Shown: one piece after another, positions 7,549 to 16,741 of the stretch | Position numbering within the stretch: position 1 is the stretch's first letter | Layout: each line of letters starts with the position of its first letter | Origin: Umezawaea tangerina | Lineage (GTDB): Bacteria; Actinomycetota; Actinomycetes; Mycobacteriales; Pseudonocardiaceae | DNA: 64,000 bases | Assembly (NCBI RefSeq): GCF_003002815.1 | Contig: NZ_PVTF01000008.1 | Span: forward strand, 1-64,000 | Direction of reading: 5' to 3' | Program-made: the position numbers and the translations under genes | Notes under the pieces: model-generated | Seen by the model: the letters and a program-made list of their open reading frames with translations, nothing else | The model's database searches: none | What the model was told of the DNA's origin: nothing

Positions 7549-9087
7549 TCACTGGGGTCGGGTGTACTGGGCGCGCAGCTTGGTCTTCTGGAGCTTCCCG
7601 GTGGGTGTCCTGGGCAGCTCGGTGACGAAGTCGACGGACCTCGGGGCCTTGAAGTGGGCGATCCGGTCGCGGACGTGGTCGAGCAGCTCGGCGGCCAGCT
7701 CGGGACCGGTGACGACGCCCGGCGCGGCCTGGACGACCGCCTTGACCTGTTCGCCCATCTCCTCGTCCGGCACGCCGATCACCGCGATGTCGAACACCTT
7801 CGGGTGCAGCGTCAGGACGTTCTCGATCTCCTGCGGGTAGATGTTGACCCCGCCCGAGATGATCGTGAACGCCTTGCGGTCGGTGAGGAACAGCGACCCG
7901 TCCTCGTCGACGCGGCCGACGTCGCCGGTGGTCGTCCACAGTGGATGGTCCGGGTGCTGCGCGGCCGCGGTCTTGGCCGGGTCGTTGTGGTAGGTGAACG
8001 GCAGCCGGTCGCGCTCGAAGTAGACCGAGCCGATGCCGCCCGCGGGCAGCTCGAGGCCCTCGTCGTCGCAGATGTGCAGCACGCCGAGGCCCGCCGTGCC
8101 GACCGTCCCCGGTTTCGCCAGCCACTCCTCGGGGCCGACGAACGTGACGCCGTTGCCCTCGGTGGAGGAGTAGTACTCGTGCAGGATGGGACCCCACCAG
8201 GACATCATGGCGTTCTTGACCTCGACCGAGCACGGCGCCGCGGCGTGGATCGCCAGCCGGTGGCTCGTCAGGTCGTGCGCCGTCCGCTGCTCCCGCGGCA
8301 GCTTGAGCATCCGCACGAACATCGTCGGCACCCACTGGCTGTGCGTGATCCGGTGCCGCTCGATCGCCGCCAGCGCCGCCTCGGGCTCGAACGCGGGCAT
8401 GACGACGACCGTGCCGCCCAACGCGTGCACGAACCCGCCGAACCGCAACGGGGCCGCGTGGTACAGCGGCGCCGGGCACAGGTACACCGTGTCGCGGTCG
8501 AAGCCGTACATCTTCCCGAACACGGCGACGTACGGGTCACCCCACTCGTCGACCCTGCGGTCCGGCAGCGGCGGGCGCACACCCTTGGGCACGCCCGTGG
8601 TGCCCGAGGAGTAGAGCATGTCGTTGCCGACCCTGTTGTCCGGCAACGGGACCGGCTCGGCGGTGGCCAGCGCGGTCTCGTAGTCCTCGTGGCCGTCCAC
8701 CGGGCCGCCGAACGCGAGCCTGCACACCACGGTCGGTGTCCGGTCGGCGATCGCCAGCGCCTGCTCGGCCTTCCCGGCGGACACCACGAGCGCCTTCGCC
8801 GCGCAGTCGCCGACGATGTAGGCGATCTCGGCGGGTTTGAGGTGGTGGTTGATCGCGGTGATGTACAGACCGCCGCGCAACGCCGCCCAGTAGGCCTCGA
8901 AGCAGCGCGGGCCGTTCTCCGCGATGACCGCGACCGTGTCACCCCGGCGCAGCCCCCGGTCGTGCAGGAGCCGGGACAGCCGGGTCGACCGCTCCTCCAG
9001 CTCCGCGTAGGTGAGCGCCTCGCCCGTGTCGGACATGACGACGGCGGGCTGGTCGGGCTCGGTCCGCGCCCAGTGTCCGGGGTACAT
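7549..9087 (-). CDS. Acyl-CoA synthetase (AMP-forming, FadD-like)
   Basis: A 512-residue ANL-superfamily ligase that makes an acyl-adenylate and then acyl-CoA. Motifs: phosphate-binding loop LYSSGTTGVPKGV at residues 158-170, EYYSSTEG near 312, the TTGDVGRVDEDG aspartate motif near 392, the hinge DRKAFTIISGGVNIYP and the C-terminal catalytic lysine in PTGKLQK near 500. It fits the fatty-acyl-CoA ligases common in actinobacterial lipid catabolism; chain length cannot be read. The ATG at 9087 has GAGGAGG 5 bases upstream. It is followed at once by the monoacylglycerol-lipase-like gene. Confidence 0.93.
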   Translation of the reverse strand: MYPGHWARTEPDQPAVVMSDTGEALTYAELEERSTRLSRLLHDRGLRRGDTVAVIAENGPRCFEAYWAALRGGLYITAINHHLKPAEIAYIVGDCAAKALVVSAGKAEQALAIADRTPTVVCRLAFGGPVDGHEDYETALATAEPVPLPDNRVGNDMLYSSGTTGVPKGVRPPLPDRRVDEWGDPYVAVFGKMYGFDRDTVYLCPAPLYHAAPLRFGGFVHALGGTVVVMPAFEPEAALAAIERHRITHSQWVPTMFVRMLKLPREQRTAHDLTSHRLAIHAAAPCSVEVKNAMMSWWGPILHEYYSSTEGNGVTFVGPEEWLAKPGTVGTAGLGVLHICDDEGLELPAGGIGSVYFERDRLPFTYHNDPAKTAAAQHPDHPLWTTTGDVGRVDEDGSLFLTDRKAFTIISGGVNIYPQEIENVLTLHPKVFDIAVIGVPDEEMGEQVKAVVQAAPGVVTGPELAAELLDHVRDRIAHFKAPRSVDFVTELPRTPTGKLQKTKLRAQYTRPQ

Positions 9088-9185
9088 GACGCCTCCTCGT
9101 CGAGGGTCGGTCCACTACTCGCACCTTCGACGACCACCGGCCGCGGGGCAACCCCCGGAGGGGCGGGGTGTCCGCCGGTGACCGG

Positions 9186-9566
9186 TCAGCAGCGCACCGC
9201 GATGGCGATCCCGCGCCGCTTCGGCCTGCGCAGCACCTTGGTGGCCCACTCGGCCACCCGGACCAGGAAGTACTTGCTCGCCAGCAGGGCCCGCGCCTCG
9301 TCGGTGTCGGCCTGGTTCAGCAGCCGGGCCGTGCCGCGCACGGTGGGCGCCCCCTGCGCGACCCGCCCGCGCCGGTCGCACGGGGTCAGGTCGACGGTGC
9401 CGTTGTTCCTGATCCGCTTGACCTTCCCGCTGTCCGGGGAGGTCCAGATGAACAGCTCACCGCCGTCGACCGCGTGCCACACCGGCGTCGGCACCCCCAC
9501 ACCGGACTTCCGGTAGGTGGTGAGGCTGACGTAGCGCTCACGGGCGAGCTCGTCGAGTGTCGTCAC
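9186..9566 (-). CDS. PPOX-class F420-dependent oxidoreductase (FDOR-B-like)
   Basis: A 126-residue split-barrel flavin/deazaflavin protein. The start TLDELARERYVSLTTYRKSGVGVPTPVW, then GELFIWTSPDSGKVKRIRNNGTVDLTPCDRRG, is the typical pattern of small actinobacterial proteins that bind F420 or FMN and reduce unsaturated or quinone-like substrates. No separate catalytic residue is expected in this fold. The ATG at 9566 begins a compact ORF of family length. It sits upstream of the acyl-CoA synthetase on the same strand with a 98-bp gap; a functional link is not evident. The substrate is unknown. Confidence 0.88.
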   Translation of the reverse strand: MTTLDELARERYVSLTTYRKSGVGVPTPVWHAVDGGELFIWTSPDSGKVKRIRNNGTVDLTPCDRRGRVAQGAPTVRGTARLLNQADTDEARALLASKYFLVRVAEWATKVLRRPKRRGIAIAVRC

Positions 9567-9629
9567 CCGTCCATCATGGACCGCCGCCGCACCCCCGTGC
9601 CGTTCCCCCTGGTACCGGTGCCCGGGGGG

Positions 9630-10466
9630 TCACTTCCAGAACGCGGCGACCTCCGCGGCGATCCGCAGGCCCTGCTCGCGGCCCGCGCGGGCGGTGGGCT
9701 CCCTCGTGGCCGGGTCCAGCGGGTTCGGGCCGATCGCGGCCACGCTCGGCTCGTCGGTGCCGATCACCAGGACGGAGGAGCCCTCCTGCCGCAGGGCGTC
9801 GACCTGGCCGCCGAGGGCGTCCATCCCCTCCACCCGCATCGCCTGCAGCACCAGGACGACGTCGTGCCCGGTGGCGAGGTCGGCGTTCTCGCCGCTGCGC
9901 ACGCCGCCGTCGACGTAGCGGGTGCCGCCGATGGTGACCGGCGGCCAGACCACCGGCACGGCGCAGCTCGCCGTGACGGCGTCGACCAGCTCCACGCCGC
10001 TGTCGGCGTCGAACACCCGCTCCTGCCCGGTCTCGGCGTCCACGGCGACGATCAGCACCTTCGTGGCGGGCCAGGTGTGCACCGGCAGCCTGCCCGCGAT
10101 CACCTCGCGCCGCCGCTCCTCCGCGACGGTCGGGGCGTCCAGCGCGGCCCTGCCGATCCGGCGGCGCACCTCCAGCGGGTCGGCGTCCTGGTCCGCCGTG
10201 ACGCCGAACAGCTCCACGAGGCGGTCCATGTCGACCTCGGCGGCGATCTCGGGTGCCTGCGCGTCGGGATCGGTCTGCGCCCGCAGCAGCCCCGGCAGCG
10301 CCGCGCCGCTGGTGATCTGCGCCGCCACCACCGACCCGGCGGACGTGCCCACGACGAGGTCCGCCCCGGTGACGTCGACCCCGCCTTCGGCGAGCCCGTT
10401 GAGCAGACCGATCTCCCAGGCGATCCCGGCGATCCCGCCGCCGCCCAGCACAAGTGCGCGAGTCAT
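9630..10466 (-). CDS. Patatin-like phospholipase family protein
   Basis: A 278-residue patatin-fold lipid acyl hydrolase. The oxyanion glycine-rich loop GGGGIAG is at residues 8-14, the nucleophile motif GTSAGS at 40-45 (Ser 42) and the catalytic Asp in DGG at 186-188 (TRYVDGGVRSGENAD), giving the Ser-Asp dyad of the family. There is no signal peptide, so it is probably a cytoplasmic enzyme acting on the inner membrane leaflet. The ATG at 10466 is preferred since the glycine loop follows directly; an in-frame ATG four codons earlier is possible. The open frame continues upstream inside the next gene but with no homology. Confidence 0.92.
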   Translation of the reverse strand: MTRALVLGGGGIAGIAWEIGLLNGLAEGGVDVTGADLVVGTSAGSVVAAQITSGAALPGLLRAQTDPDAQAPEIAAEVDMDRLVELFGVTADQDADPLEVRRRIGRAALDAPTVAEERRREVIAGRLPVHTWPATKVLIVAVDAETGQERVFDADSGVELVDAVTASCAVPVVWPPVTIGGTRYVDGGVRSGENADLATGHDVVLVLQAMRVEGMDALGGQVDALRQEGSSVLVIGTDEPSVAAIGPNPLDPATREPTARAGREQGLRIAAEVAAFWK

Positions 10467-10483
10467 GCCCCCATCCATACCAC

Positions 10484-12223
10484 TCACCCGTCCAGCGCGT
10501 CGGCGCCACGACGCAGGCGCAGCAACAGGTGCAGGTCCAGCGCGCGCTCGGGCAGCCGCCAGTCCTCGCCCAGCAGCCGGTCCAGCACCGCGAGCCGTTG
10601 GTACAGCGTGTTGACGTGCACACCGAGCTCGGCCGCGGCGGCCGCCGGACGCCTGCCGTGGTCGAGGAACGCGTGCAGGGTGGCCAGCAGCGGCACCGAA
10701 CGCCGCCGCTGTTCCGCCTCGACGGCGCCGAGCTCGCGCTCGAACAGCTCCCGCAGGTCGCGGTGGCCCTGGTGGGTCAGCAGCACGCGGTAGATGCCCA
10801 GCCCGGCCGCCGTGGTGAGCCGCCCCGGCCGGTCGAGCGCGAGCAGCGCGTCCAGGGCCTGCTCGGCTTCCCGGCGGCACCGGGCCAGGTCGTCCGGTCC
10901 GGTCGCGGGACCGGCAGCCCCGGCCGTGAACCGCTGCCCGCCAACGCGTTCCGGCCAGCCTGCGGCCAGCGAGTCCGGGTCGGCCACCGGCACCACCGCG
11001 ACCAGCCGACCGCCGTCCGCGGCGACCGCCGACCCCTCGGGCAGCACGGCCGACAGCCGCGCGCGGGCGGCGGCCGGTGGGGTGTCGTGCGTGCGGACGA
11101 CGAGCACGCTGTACGTCCGCCGGGGGTCGAGCCCGGCGGCCCGCACCTGCCGCGCCGGGCTCGGCGGGTCGTCGTCGGCGCGGGACAGCAGGTCCAGCAG
11201 GAGCGCGTCGCGGGTCAGCCGCGCCGACCGCTCGACGGCCTCCTGGCCGACCAGGACCAGCGCGAGCGGGGGAGCGGCCCGTTCCAGCAGCAGCCGGTCG
11301 TCCGCGCTCGGTTCACCGGGACCGGTCAGCACGAGCGCGCCCAGCGTCCGTCCGCCCGCGATGACCGGCTGGACCAGCCGGTGGCCGTCGGGCGGCTCCT
11401 CGTCGACGCCGACGAAGTCGACCCGGTCGGTGGCCGACGCGGCGACCTCCGCCAGCAGGTCGTCCACCCCGCCGCCGTCGAGGACGACGCGGGTGAGGCG
11501 GCGGTCCCAGTGCAGCGTCCGCTCCAGGTCGGCGTTGGCCTGGTCGAGCCGGTCGACGGCCGCGCGCGAGGCCTGCATCGACCGGGCGTTGTCGATCGCC
11601 ACGGCCGCGTGGGCGGCGAGCGCGGACAGCAGCGTGATCTCGTCCTCGTCGAAGCTGCGCTCCTGCCGCTTGCACGCCAGCAGCGCGCCCAGCACCCGGC
11701 CGCGCGACGTCAGCGGCACGCCCAGCAGGCCGCGCATGTTCTCCGCGGCGGCGGCCCGGTCCGCCGCGGCGTCGTGGCGCAGACCGCGTTCGGCCCGGTA
11801 GTCGGGTGTCCACACGGGTTCGCCGCGCGCGACCACGGCGGCGGCCAGCCCGGTGTCCGGCGGGATGGCCAGGCCGAGCAGGTGCGGGGTCAGCGCGCCG
11901 TCGGCGATGTCGATGCGCAGGTGGTCGTCCTCGACCAGGGCCAGGTAGGTCAGGTCGACGCCGAGCAGCCGACGGGCGTGGGCGACGACCTCGCCGACGA
12001 GCGCGTCCGGGTCGTGCAGGGCCGCCAGGCGGCGGGCGATGTCGTTGAGCGCGGCCAGTTCGGTGGCCCGCTGCTGCCGTTGCGCGAGCAGGGCGCGCAG
12101 GGCAAGCGCCGACCGGGCGTCGCGGTCGGCGCCCTGGTCGCCCGCCGCGCGCCGGGCCCGCTGGTGCCGGGTCAGCGTCTCGGTCGACGCGCCCTCGAGC
12201 AGCAGGTCGAGCCACGTGGTCAC
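10484..12223 (-). CDS. GAF-domain transcriptional regulator with PucR-type HTH
   Basis: A 579-residue regulator. Domains in order: an N-terminal helical lead; a GAF sensor at about residues 50-215 (ends ALAAHAAVAIDNARSMQAS); a coiled stretch; a variable middle region; and a C-terminal CdaR/PucR helix-turn-helix at about 515-575 (LATLHAFLDHGRRPAAAAAELGVH then NTLYQRL). Such proteins sense a small ligand through GAF and activate adjacent catabolic genes. The GTG at 12223 follows GGAGGGAACG, a better start than the one 16 codons upstream. It is divergent from the glycolate-oxidase-like flavoenzyme gene with a 120-bp shared control region, so it probably controls that enzyme and the esterase after it. 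Confidence 0.88.
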   Translation of the reverse strand: MTTWLDLLLEGASTETLTRHQRARRAAGDQGADRDARSALALRALLAQRQQRATELAALNDIARRLAALHDPDALVGEVVAHARRLLGVDLTYLALVEDDHLRIDIADGALTPHLLGLAIPPDTGLAAAVVARGEPVWTPDYRAERGLRHDAAADRAAAAENMRGLLGVPLTSRGRVLGALLACKRQERSFDEDEITLLSALAAHAAVAIDNARSMQASRAAVDRLDQANADLERTLHWDRRLTRVVLDGGGVDDLLAEVAASATDRVDFVGVDEEPPDGHRLVQPVIAGGRTLGALVLTGPGEPSADDRLLLERAAPPLALVLVGQEAVERSARLTRDALLLDLLSRADDDPPSPARQVRAAGLDPRRTYSVLVVRTHDTPPAAARARLSAVLPEGSAVAADGGRLVAVVPVADPDSLAAGWPERVGGQRFTAGAAGPATGPDDLARCRREAEQALDALLALDRPGRLTTAAGLGIYRVLLTHQGHRDLRELFERELGAVEAEQRRRSVPLLATLHAFLDHGRRPAAAAAELGVHVNTLYQRLAVLDRLLGEDWRLPERALDLHLLLRLRRGADALDG

Positions 12224-12343
12224 CGGGCGTTCCCTCCACTCGGTCCGGTCAACACTGGACAGTACGCACATTGCCGGGTCCCGGTGCCGGGGTTAGCGTC
12301 GGGTTCCGGGACACCGGGGTCACCGGGGGAGAGGACGGGCGTC

Positions 12344-13723
12344 GTGGACGAGCTGGTCGGACTGCTCCCGCCGGGGCGCGTGCTGGTCGATCCGGACGTG
12401 CTGGCCTCCTACCGCCACGACGAGGCCGAATGGGCCCCGTACGGCACGCCCGCCGCCGTCGTGCGACCGCGCACCGCCGAGGAGGTCCAGGTCGTCGTCC
12501 GGTACTGCGCGCGGCACGGCGTCCCGGTCGTCCCGCGCGGCGCGGGCACCGGCTTGTCGGGTGGCGCCAACGCGGTCGCCGGCTGTGTGGTCGTCGCGCT
12601 CGACGGGATGCGCGCGATCAAGGAGATCGACCCGCTGGAGAAGCTCGCGGTCGTCGAACCCGGTGTCGTCAACGACGACCTGCGCGCCGCCTGCGCCGAG
12701 CAGGGCCTCTGGTACCCGCCGGACCCGGCGAGCTCGCCGTGGTCGACCATCGGCGGCAACGTCGCCACCAACGCGGGCGGCGTGTGCTGCGTGAAGTACG
12801 GCGTCACGGGCGACTACGTGCTCGGCCTCCAGGTCGTGACGGGGACCGGTGAGCTGGTGCGGCTGGGTCGCCGCACGGCCAAGGGCGTCGCCGGGTACGA
12901 CCTCACGTCGCTGCTGGTCGGCTCCGAGGGCACGCTCGGCGTCATCACCGAGGTGACCGTCCGGCTGCGACCGCGCCGCGAGCCGGAGCGGACCGTCGCC
13001 GGGTACTTCCCGTCGGTCGTGGCCGCGGGCCGGGCCGTGGAGGCGGTCGCCGCCGCCGGGCTCACGCCGTCCGCGCTGGAGCTGGTCGACCGGCAGTGCC
13101 TGGAAGCCGTCGACGCGTGGAAGAACATGGGGCTCTCGGCGGACGCGGACACCGTGCTGCTGGGCCGCACCGACGCCCCCGGCGCGGCGGGGGAGGCCGA
13201 GGCGGACGCGATGCTCGCCTGCTTCACCGCCGCCGGCGCCACCTGGAGCGTCCGGTCGTCCGACCAGGAGGAGGCCGACGCGCTGTTCGCGGCACGACGG
13301 CTGGCCTACCCCGCGCTGGAACGCCTCGGACCGGTGCTCACCGAGGACATCTGCGTCCCCGTCGGCAGGGTCGCGGAGATGCTGGGCCGCGTCCAGGACA
13401 TCGGCGTCCGGCACGACACGAGGATCGCCAACATCGCGCACGCGGGTGACGGCAACCTGCACCCGATGCTGCTGACCGCCGAGGGCGACGAGGCCGCCAG
13501 GCTCCGCGCGCAGGCCGCGTTCGACGACATCGTCCGCGAGGCGCTGGAGCTCGGCGGCACGGTCACCGGCGAGCACGGCGTCGGCCTGCTCAAGCGCGAC
13601 GGCCTGCGCGCCGAGCTCGACCCGGCCGTGCTCGACCTGCACCGCGCCGTGCGCGACGCGCTCGACCCCCACCGCATCCTCAACCCCGGCAAGGTCTTCA
13701 CGACCGGCAAGGAGTCCACATGA
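12344..13723 (+). CDS. FAD-linked oxidase, glycolate oxidase GlcD / D-lactate dehydrogenase type
   Basis: A 459-residue flavoenzyme of the VAO/PCMH family with C-terminal FAD-oxidase domain. It would oxidise a D-2-hydroxy acid (glycolate, D-lactate, D-2-hydroxyglutarate or similar) to the keto acid. The FAD-binding loop PRGAGTGLSGGAN is at residues 65-77, followed by TIGGNVATNAGG near 131, GLQVVTGTGELV, LVGSEGTLGVITEV, and the C-terminal active-site patches NIAHAGDGNLHP and GGTVTGEHGVGLLK. The GTG at 12344 is chosen because GGGGAGAGGAC precedes it. The frame is open for another 1.9 kb upstream but that is antisense to the regulator. The stop overlaps the esterase start (ATGA), so the two are translationally coupled. 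There are no glcE/glcF-like partners nearby. Confidence 0.93.
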   Translation: MDELVGLLPPGRVLVDPDVLASYRHDEAEWAPYGTPAAVVRPRTAEEVQVVVRYCARHGVPVVPRGAGTGLSGGANAVAGCVVVALDGMRAIKEIDPLEKLAVVEPGVVNDDLRAACAEQGLWYPPDPASSPWSTIGGNVATNAGGVCCVKYGVTGDYVLGLQVVTGTGELVRLGRRTAKGVAGYDLTSLLVGSEGTLGVITEVTVRLRPRREPERTVAGYFPSVVAAGRAVEAVAAAGLTPSALELVDRQCLEAVDAWKNMGLSADADTVLLGRTDAPGAAGEAEADAMLACFTAAGATWSVRSSDQEEADALFAARRLAYPALERLGPVLTEDICVPVGRVAEMLGRVQDIGVRHDTRIANIAHAGDGNLHPMLLTAEGDEAARLRAQAAFDDIVREALELGGTVTGEHGVGLLKRDGLRAELDPAVLDLHRAVRDALDPHRILNPGKVFTTGKEST

Positions 13724-15201
13724 CCGTCGTGCGCATCGGCGAGGGCGCGTTGCGCGGCCGCCACAGCGATGGCGTGCACGCGTTCCGCGACATCCCCTAC
13801 GCCCACGCCGAGCGGTTCGGGCTGCCCGAGGTCGCGGTGCTGACCGGCGAGCGCGACGCGGGGGAGTACGGGCCGACCGCGCCGCAGGGCTCCACTCGCA
13901 TTCCCGGCGTCGACCTGGAGGCCATCGTCGGACCCGGCTGGGTGCGCGGCGAGGAGTACCTGACCGCGAACGTGTGGACGCCCGACCCCGGCGCGTCCGG
14001 CCTGCCCGTGCTGGTGTTCGTGCACGGCGGCTCGTTCACCGGCGGCTCCGGCCGCACCCCCGGCTACGACGGCAGCGCGTTCGCCCGCGACGGCGTCGTG
14101 CTGGTGACGGTGAACTACCGGCTCGGCGTCATCGGGTTCGGCTCCCTGCCGGGGGTGCCGGAGAACCGCGGCCTGCACGACCAGCTGGCGGCGCTGCGGT
14201 GGGTGCGCGACAACATCGCGGCGTTCGGCGGCGACCCGGACAACGTGACGGTGTGCGGCGAGTCCGCGGGCGCGCTCAGCGTGTGCGACCTGCTGGCGGT
14301 CCTGCCGCCGGGCCTGGTCCGCCGCGCGGTCAGCGAGAGCGGCGGCGGCTCGCACCTGCTCACCCCGGCGCAGGCCGCGGTGACCACCCGCGCCGTCGCC
14401 GAGGCGCTGGGCGTCCCGGCCACCGCGGAGGCGTTCGCGTCGGTGGCCGAGGCCGATCTCGTCGGTGCGCTGGCGAAGGTCACCGCCGGACAGCCGAACC
14501 TGGCCGTCGACGGCTTGGCCGACCCGCTGATGGGCCTGTCCCCGATCGGCCCGGTCCTCGACGGCGACCTGTTCGACCGCCAACCCGTCGACGCCGTCCG
14601 CGCCGGCGCCGCGTCCGGGATCGACCTGCTCGTGGGCCACAACACCGACGAGATGAACCTCTACCTCGTCGGCCTGGGCGCCACCATTCCCGAGGTCACA
14701 CCCGAGCTGCTCGCCCTCGCCGTCTCCCGCCTCCACCCCGAACCGGCCGCCGTGATCGAGGCCTACCGCACCGCAGGCCGCGGCCGAACTCCCGGCGAAC
14801 TGCTCTCCGCGATCGGCACCGACTACATGTTCGGCGTCCCCACCGCCCGCATCGCCGACGCCCACGCCCCGCACACCGCAGGCACGTGGCGCTACGAGTT
14901 CACCTGGCGCTCACCCGCGTTCGACGGACGCCTGGGCGCCTGCCACGGCATCGAACTGCCGTTCGTGTTCGACGCCGTCGACCGCGTCGACTTCGGCCTC
15001 CTCGGCATCACCCCAACCCCCGAAACCCGCACCCTCGCCACCACCGTCCACCAGGCCTGGGTCCGCTTCGCCCACGACGGCGACCCCGGTTGGCCGAGGT
15101 ACACACCGGAGCACGCCGTGGTGCAGAGGATCGACGCGGAATGGACACTCACCACCGAGGCCGACGGCAAGGAAACCGCCGTGTGGGACGGAATTCGCTG
15201 A
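13720..15201 (+). CDS. Carboxylesterase, type B family
   Basis: A 493-residue carboxylesterase/para-nitrobenzyl-esterase relative. Signatures: FVHGGSFTGGSG oxyanion loop near residue 105, nucleophile elbow GESAGALS near 181-188, probable Glu in GHNTDEMN near 309 and His in ACHGIELPF near 408. There is no signal peptide, so it is cytoplasmic. It overlaps the FAD oxidase stop by 4 bases. A two-step route, hydrolysis of an ester to a hydroxy acid and then its oxidation, is a reasonable inference for the pair under the divergent GAF/PucR regulator. The last 500 bp show C-rich, G-poor silent sites, the mirror image of the codon skew near repeat copies A and C, and repeat copy B lies about 400 bp downstream in inverted orientation. 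Confidence 0.92.
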   Translation: MTVVRIGEGALRGRHSDGVHAFRDIPYAHAERFGLPEVAVLTGERDAGEYGPTAPQGSTRIPGVDLEAIVGPGWVRGEEYLTANVWTPDPGASGLPVLVFVHGGSFTGGSGRTPGYDGSAFARDGVVLVTVNYRLGVIGFGSLPGVPENRGLHDQLAALRWVRDNIAAFGGDPDNVTVCGESAGALSVCDLLAVLPPGLVRRAVSESGGGSHLLTPAQAAVTTRAVAEALGVPATAEAFASVAEADLVGALAKVTAGQPNLAVDGLADPLMGLSPIGPVLDGDLFDRQPVDAVRAGAASGIDLLVGHNTDEMNLYLVGLGATIPEVTPELLALAVSRLHPEPAAVIEAYRTAGRGRTPGELLSAIGTDYMFGVPTARIADAHAPHTAGTWRYEFTWRSPAFDGRLGACHGIELPFVFDAVDRVDFGLLGITPTPETRTLATTVHQAWVRFAHDGDPGWPRYTPEHAVVQRIDAEWTLTTEADGKETAVWDGIR

Positions 15202-15365
15202 CCGCCCACACCAGACCAGAGGTCCCCCGTCGGCAAGACCCCCCGATCCACACGGTACGACAGGGGTACGACATTTTCGTCGTCACCGCGCGAGCAGGGC
15301 ACAGCAGGTGCAAAGCGTCGCCGGTCAACACCAGGCCAGCCGGCCACCTCACCGACCAGACCGAC

Positions 15366-15409
15366 CACGCCCCTCCAGAGGCCTCGTCAACCACGCCCTT
15401 CCAGAGGCG
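15366..15409 (+). repeat. Short direct repeat next to tRNA-Cys
   Basis: Two near-identical 17-mers of the type CCACGCCC(C/T)TCCAGAGG begin at about 15366 and 15391. The second runs into the 3' end of the tRNA-Cys gene. A partial duplication at the tRNA 3' flank can mark an old integration junction, but no integrase is visible in the window. The rest of 15202-15404 holds no gene that I can see. Confidence 0.4.
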
Positions 15410-15476
15410 GAGACGGGAATCGAACCCGCGTAACAGGCTTTGCAGGCCTGCGCCTGAACCACTCGGCCACTCCGCC
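15405..15476 (-). tRNA. tRNA-Cys (GCA anticodon)
   Basis: The minus strand folds as a 72-nt cloverleaf. The 7-bp acceptor stem GGCGGAG (15476-15470) pairs with CTCCGCC (15412-15406). The D-arm is GCCGAGTGGTTCAGGC, the anticodon stem-loop has loop CTGCAAA (anticodon GCA, Cys), and the T-arm is GCGGGTTCGAATCCCGT-like. The discriminator base is U, which is the identity element for cysteine tRNA. The 3' CCA is not encoded. Confidence 0.95.
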
Positions 15477-15590
15477 GTACTTGATCACACACGACGACCG
15501 TAACCACCCAACACAGGAGTGACCAGGCCGTCCACTGTGCGGGAAAACCCCAAAAGCACTTGCAAAACCAACCCCAACAAGAAGCGAGCA

Positions 15591-15874
15591 CAACCCCCTC
15601 CACGTTGGGCGCAGCCCGCCAGCGCGCATCCGGCGCGGAGCGCCTGGGGCCTTGTCGGCGCCAGCCGATGCCTGGTCCGACGCGCAGCGAGGATGCCTGA
15701 GTCAGGCGGAGCCTGATGCTGGCGAAGCCAGACTTCCCCTCTGCCCCCGATCCACAGCGCCCTCCTGCCCGATCTTCGTTGTCAAGACAGCTCTATCGTC
15801 TTGACAACGAAGATCGGGCATTGAGACAATCGCGCGCCGGGGGCTGGGCTTCCCCAGAGCGTGAGCACAACCCA
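15591..15874 (-). repeat. Dispersed structured repeat, copy B (inverted)
   Basis: Same element as at 4332 and 40161 but on the minus strand, between tRNA-Cys and the 3' end of the SDR gene. The main hairpin is at 15766-15820 with a 23-bp perfect stem. Compared with copies A and C, four stem positions differ on the left arm (TTG to CCG near the base, GC to CG in the middle) and all four are matched by compensatory changes on the right arm; the 9-base loop (GATAGAGCT) is conserved. The mini-hairpin array is shorter (about five units). The GT-rich tail continues to about 15545. Together with its flanks it fills the gene-free interval 15477-15879. Confidence 0.9.
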
Positions 15875-15879
15875 CCCCC

Positions 15880-16614
15880 TCACCCCCTCCCCACCAACGG
15901 CATATTCGTAGCCATCACCGTCATGAACTGCACGTTCGCCTCCAACGGCAGCCCCACCATGTACCGAACCGCCTCCCCCACCCCACCAACATCCATCGTC
16001 GGCTCCGCAGCCACGCTGAAGTCGGCTTGCAGCACCCCCGACGCCATCCTCTCCGTCAGCGGCGTGCTCGCGTTCCCGATGTCGATCTGCCCGCAGGCGA
16101 TCCCGTACCGCCGCCCTTCCAGCGACAACGACTGCGTGATCCCCGTGACGGCGTGCTTCGTGGCGTTGTAGGCGATCGCGTGGGGCCGCGGCGCGTGGGC
16201 CGACACCGACCCGTTGTTGATGATCCGCCCACCTCGCGGTCGTTGTTCCTTCATCACCCGGAACGCTTCCCGCGCGCACAGGAACACCCCGGTCAGGTTC
16301 GTGTCCACCACCTTCGACCACTGCCCGAGGGTGAACTCCTCGACCGGGGTCGGCCGCACGTTCGTCCCCGCGTTGTTGAACAGCACGTCCACCCGCCCCC
16401 ACCGCTCCCGGACGGCGTCGAACAGCGCGACCACCGACGTCTCGGACGTGACGTCCGTCGGGACGGCCAGGACGTCGTCGCCGGTGGCGGTCTCGGCCAA
16501 CGCCTCGGGTCGGCGTCCCGCCAGCGCCACCCGGTACCCCGCTTCCAGGAGGGTCCGCGCGACCGCGCGCCCGACCCCGGACCCCGCCCCCGTCACCACC
16601 ACGACACCGGTCAC
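15880..16614 (-). CDS. Short-chain dehydrogenase/reductase (classical SDR)
   Basis: A 244-residue classical SDR, an NAD(P)-dependent oxidoreductase. Cofactor motif TGAGSGVG is at residues 8-15, NNAG at 80-83, catalytic Ser about 136 (NNGSVS), Tyr 149 and Lys 153 (YNATK). The Arg residues after the second strand (AGRRPE) suggest NADP(H) preference. The substrate is unknown. It is divergent from the Ser/Thr kinase gene with a 127-bp gap. The 3' end shows C-poor, G/T-rich silent sites on the coding strand and is followed within about 6 bp by the lead of repeat copy B. Confidence 0.92.
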   Translation of the reverse strand: MTGVVVVTGAGSGVGRAVARTLLEAGYRVALAGRRPEALAETATGDDVLAVPTDVTSETSVVALFDAVRERWGRVDVLFNNAGTNVRPTPVEEFTLGQWSKVVDTNLTGVFLCAREAFRVMKEQRPRGGRIINNGSVSAHAPRPHAIAYNATKHAVTGITQSLSLEGRRYGIACGQIDIGNASTPLTERMASGVLQADFSVAAEPTMDVGGVGEAVRYMVGLPLEANVQFMTVMATNMPLVGRG

Positions 16615-16741
16615 CGCAGCCTCCTCAGTCGACCGCCCCGATCATAGGTGCGGCCGCGCCACACCGGCTGACGTGCGGTTCCGGGGGAACCGCGTGGTTA
16701 CCATCTGCGTCGATGAGGTGGTGGACGCAGAGGTGGGAGTG

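Noticed and set aside
15366-15476. tRNA-Cys with a short direct repeat as an integration site of a mobile element
   Set aside because: No integrase, no second tRNA end copy at a distance and no foreign gene block in the window; kept only as a weak repeat.
15591-15874. Repeat copies as insertion sequences
   Set aside because: No transposase frame, and no clean terminal inverted repeats or target-site duplications at the ends I could define.
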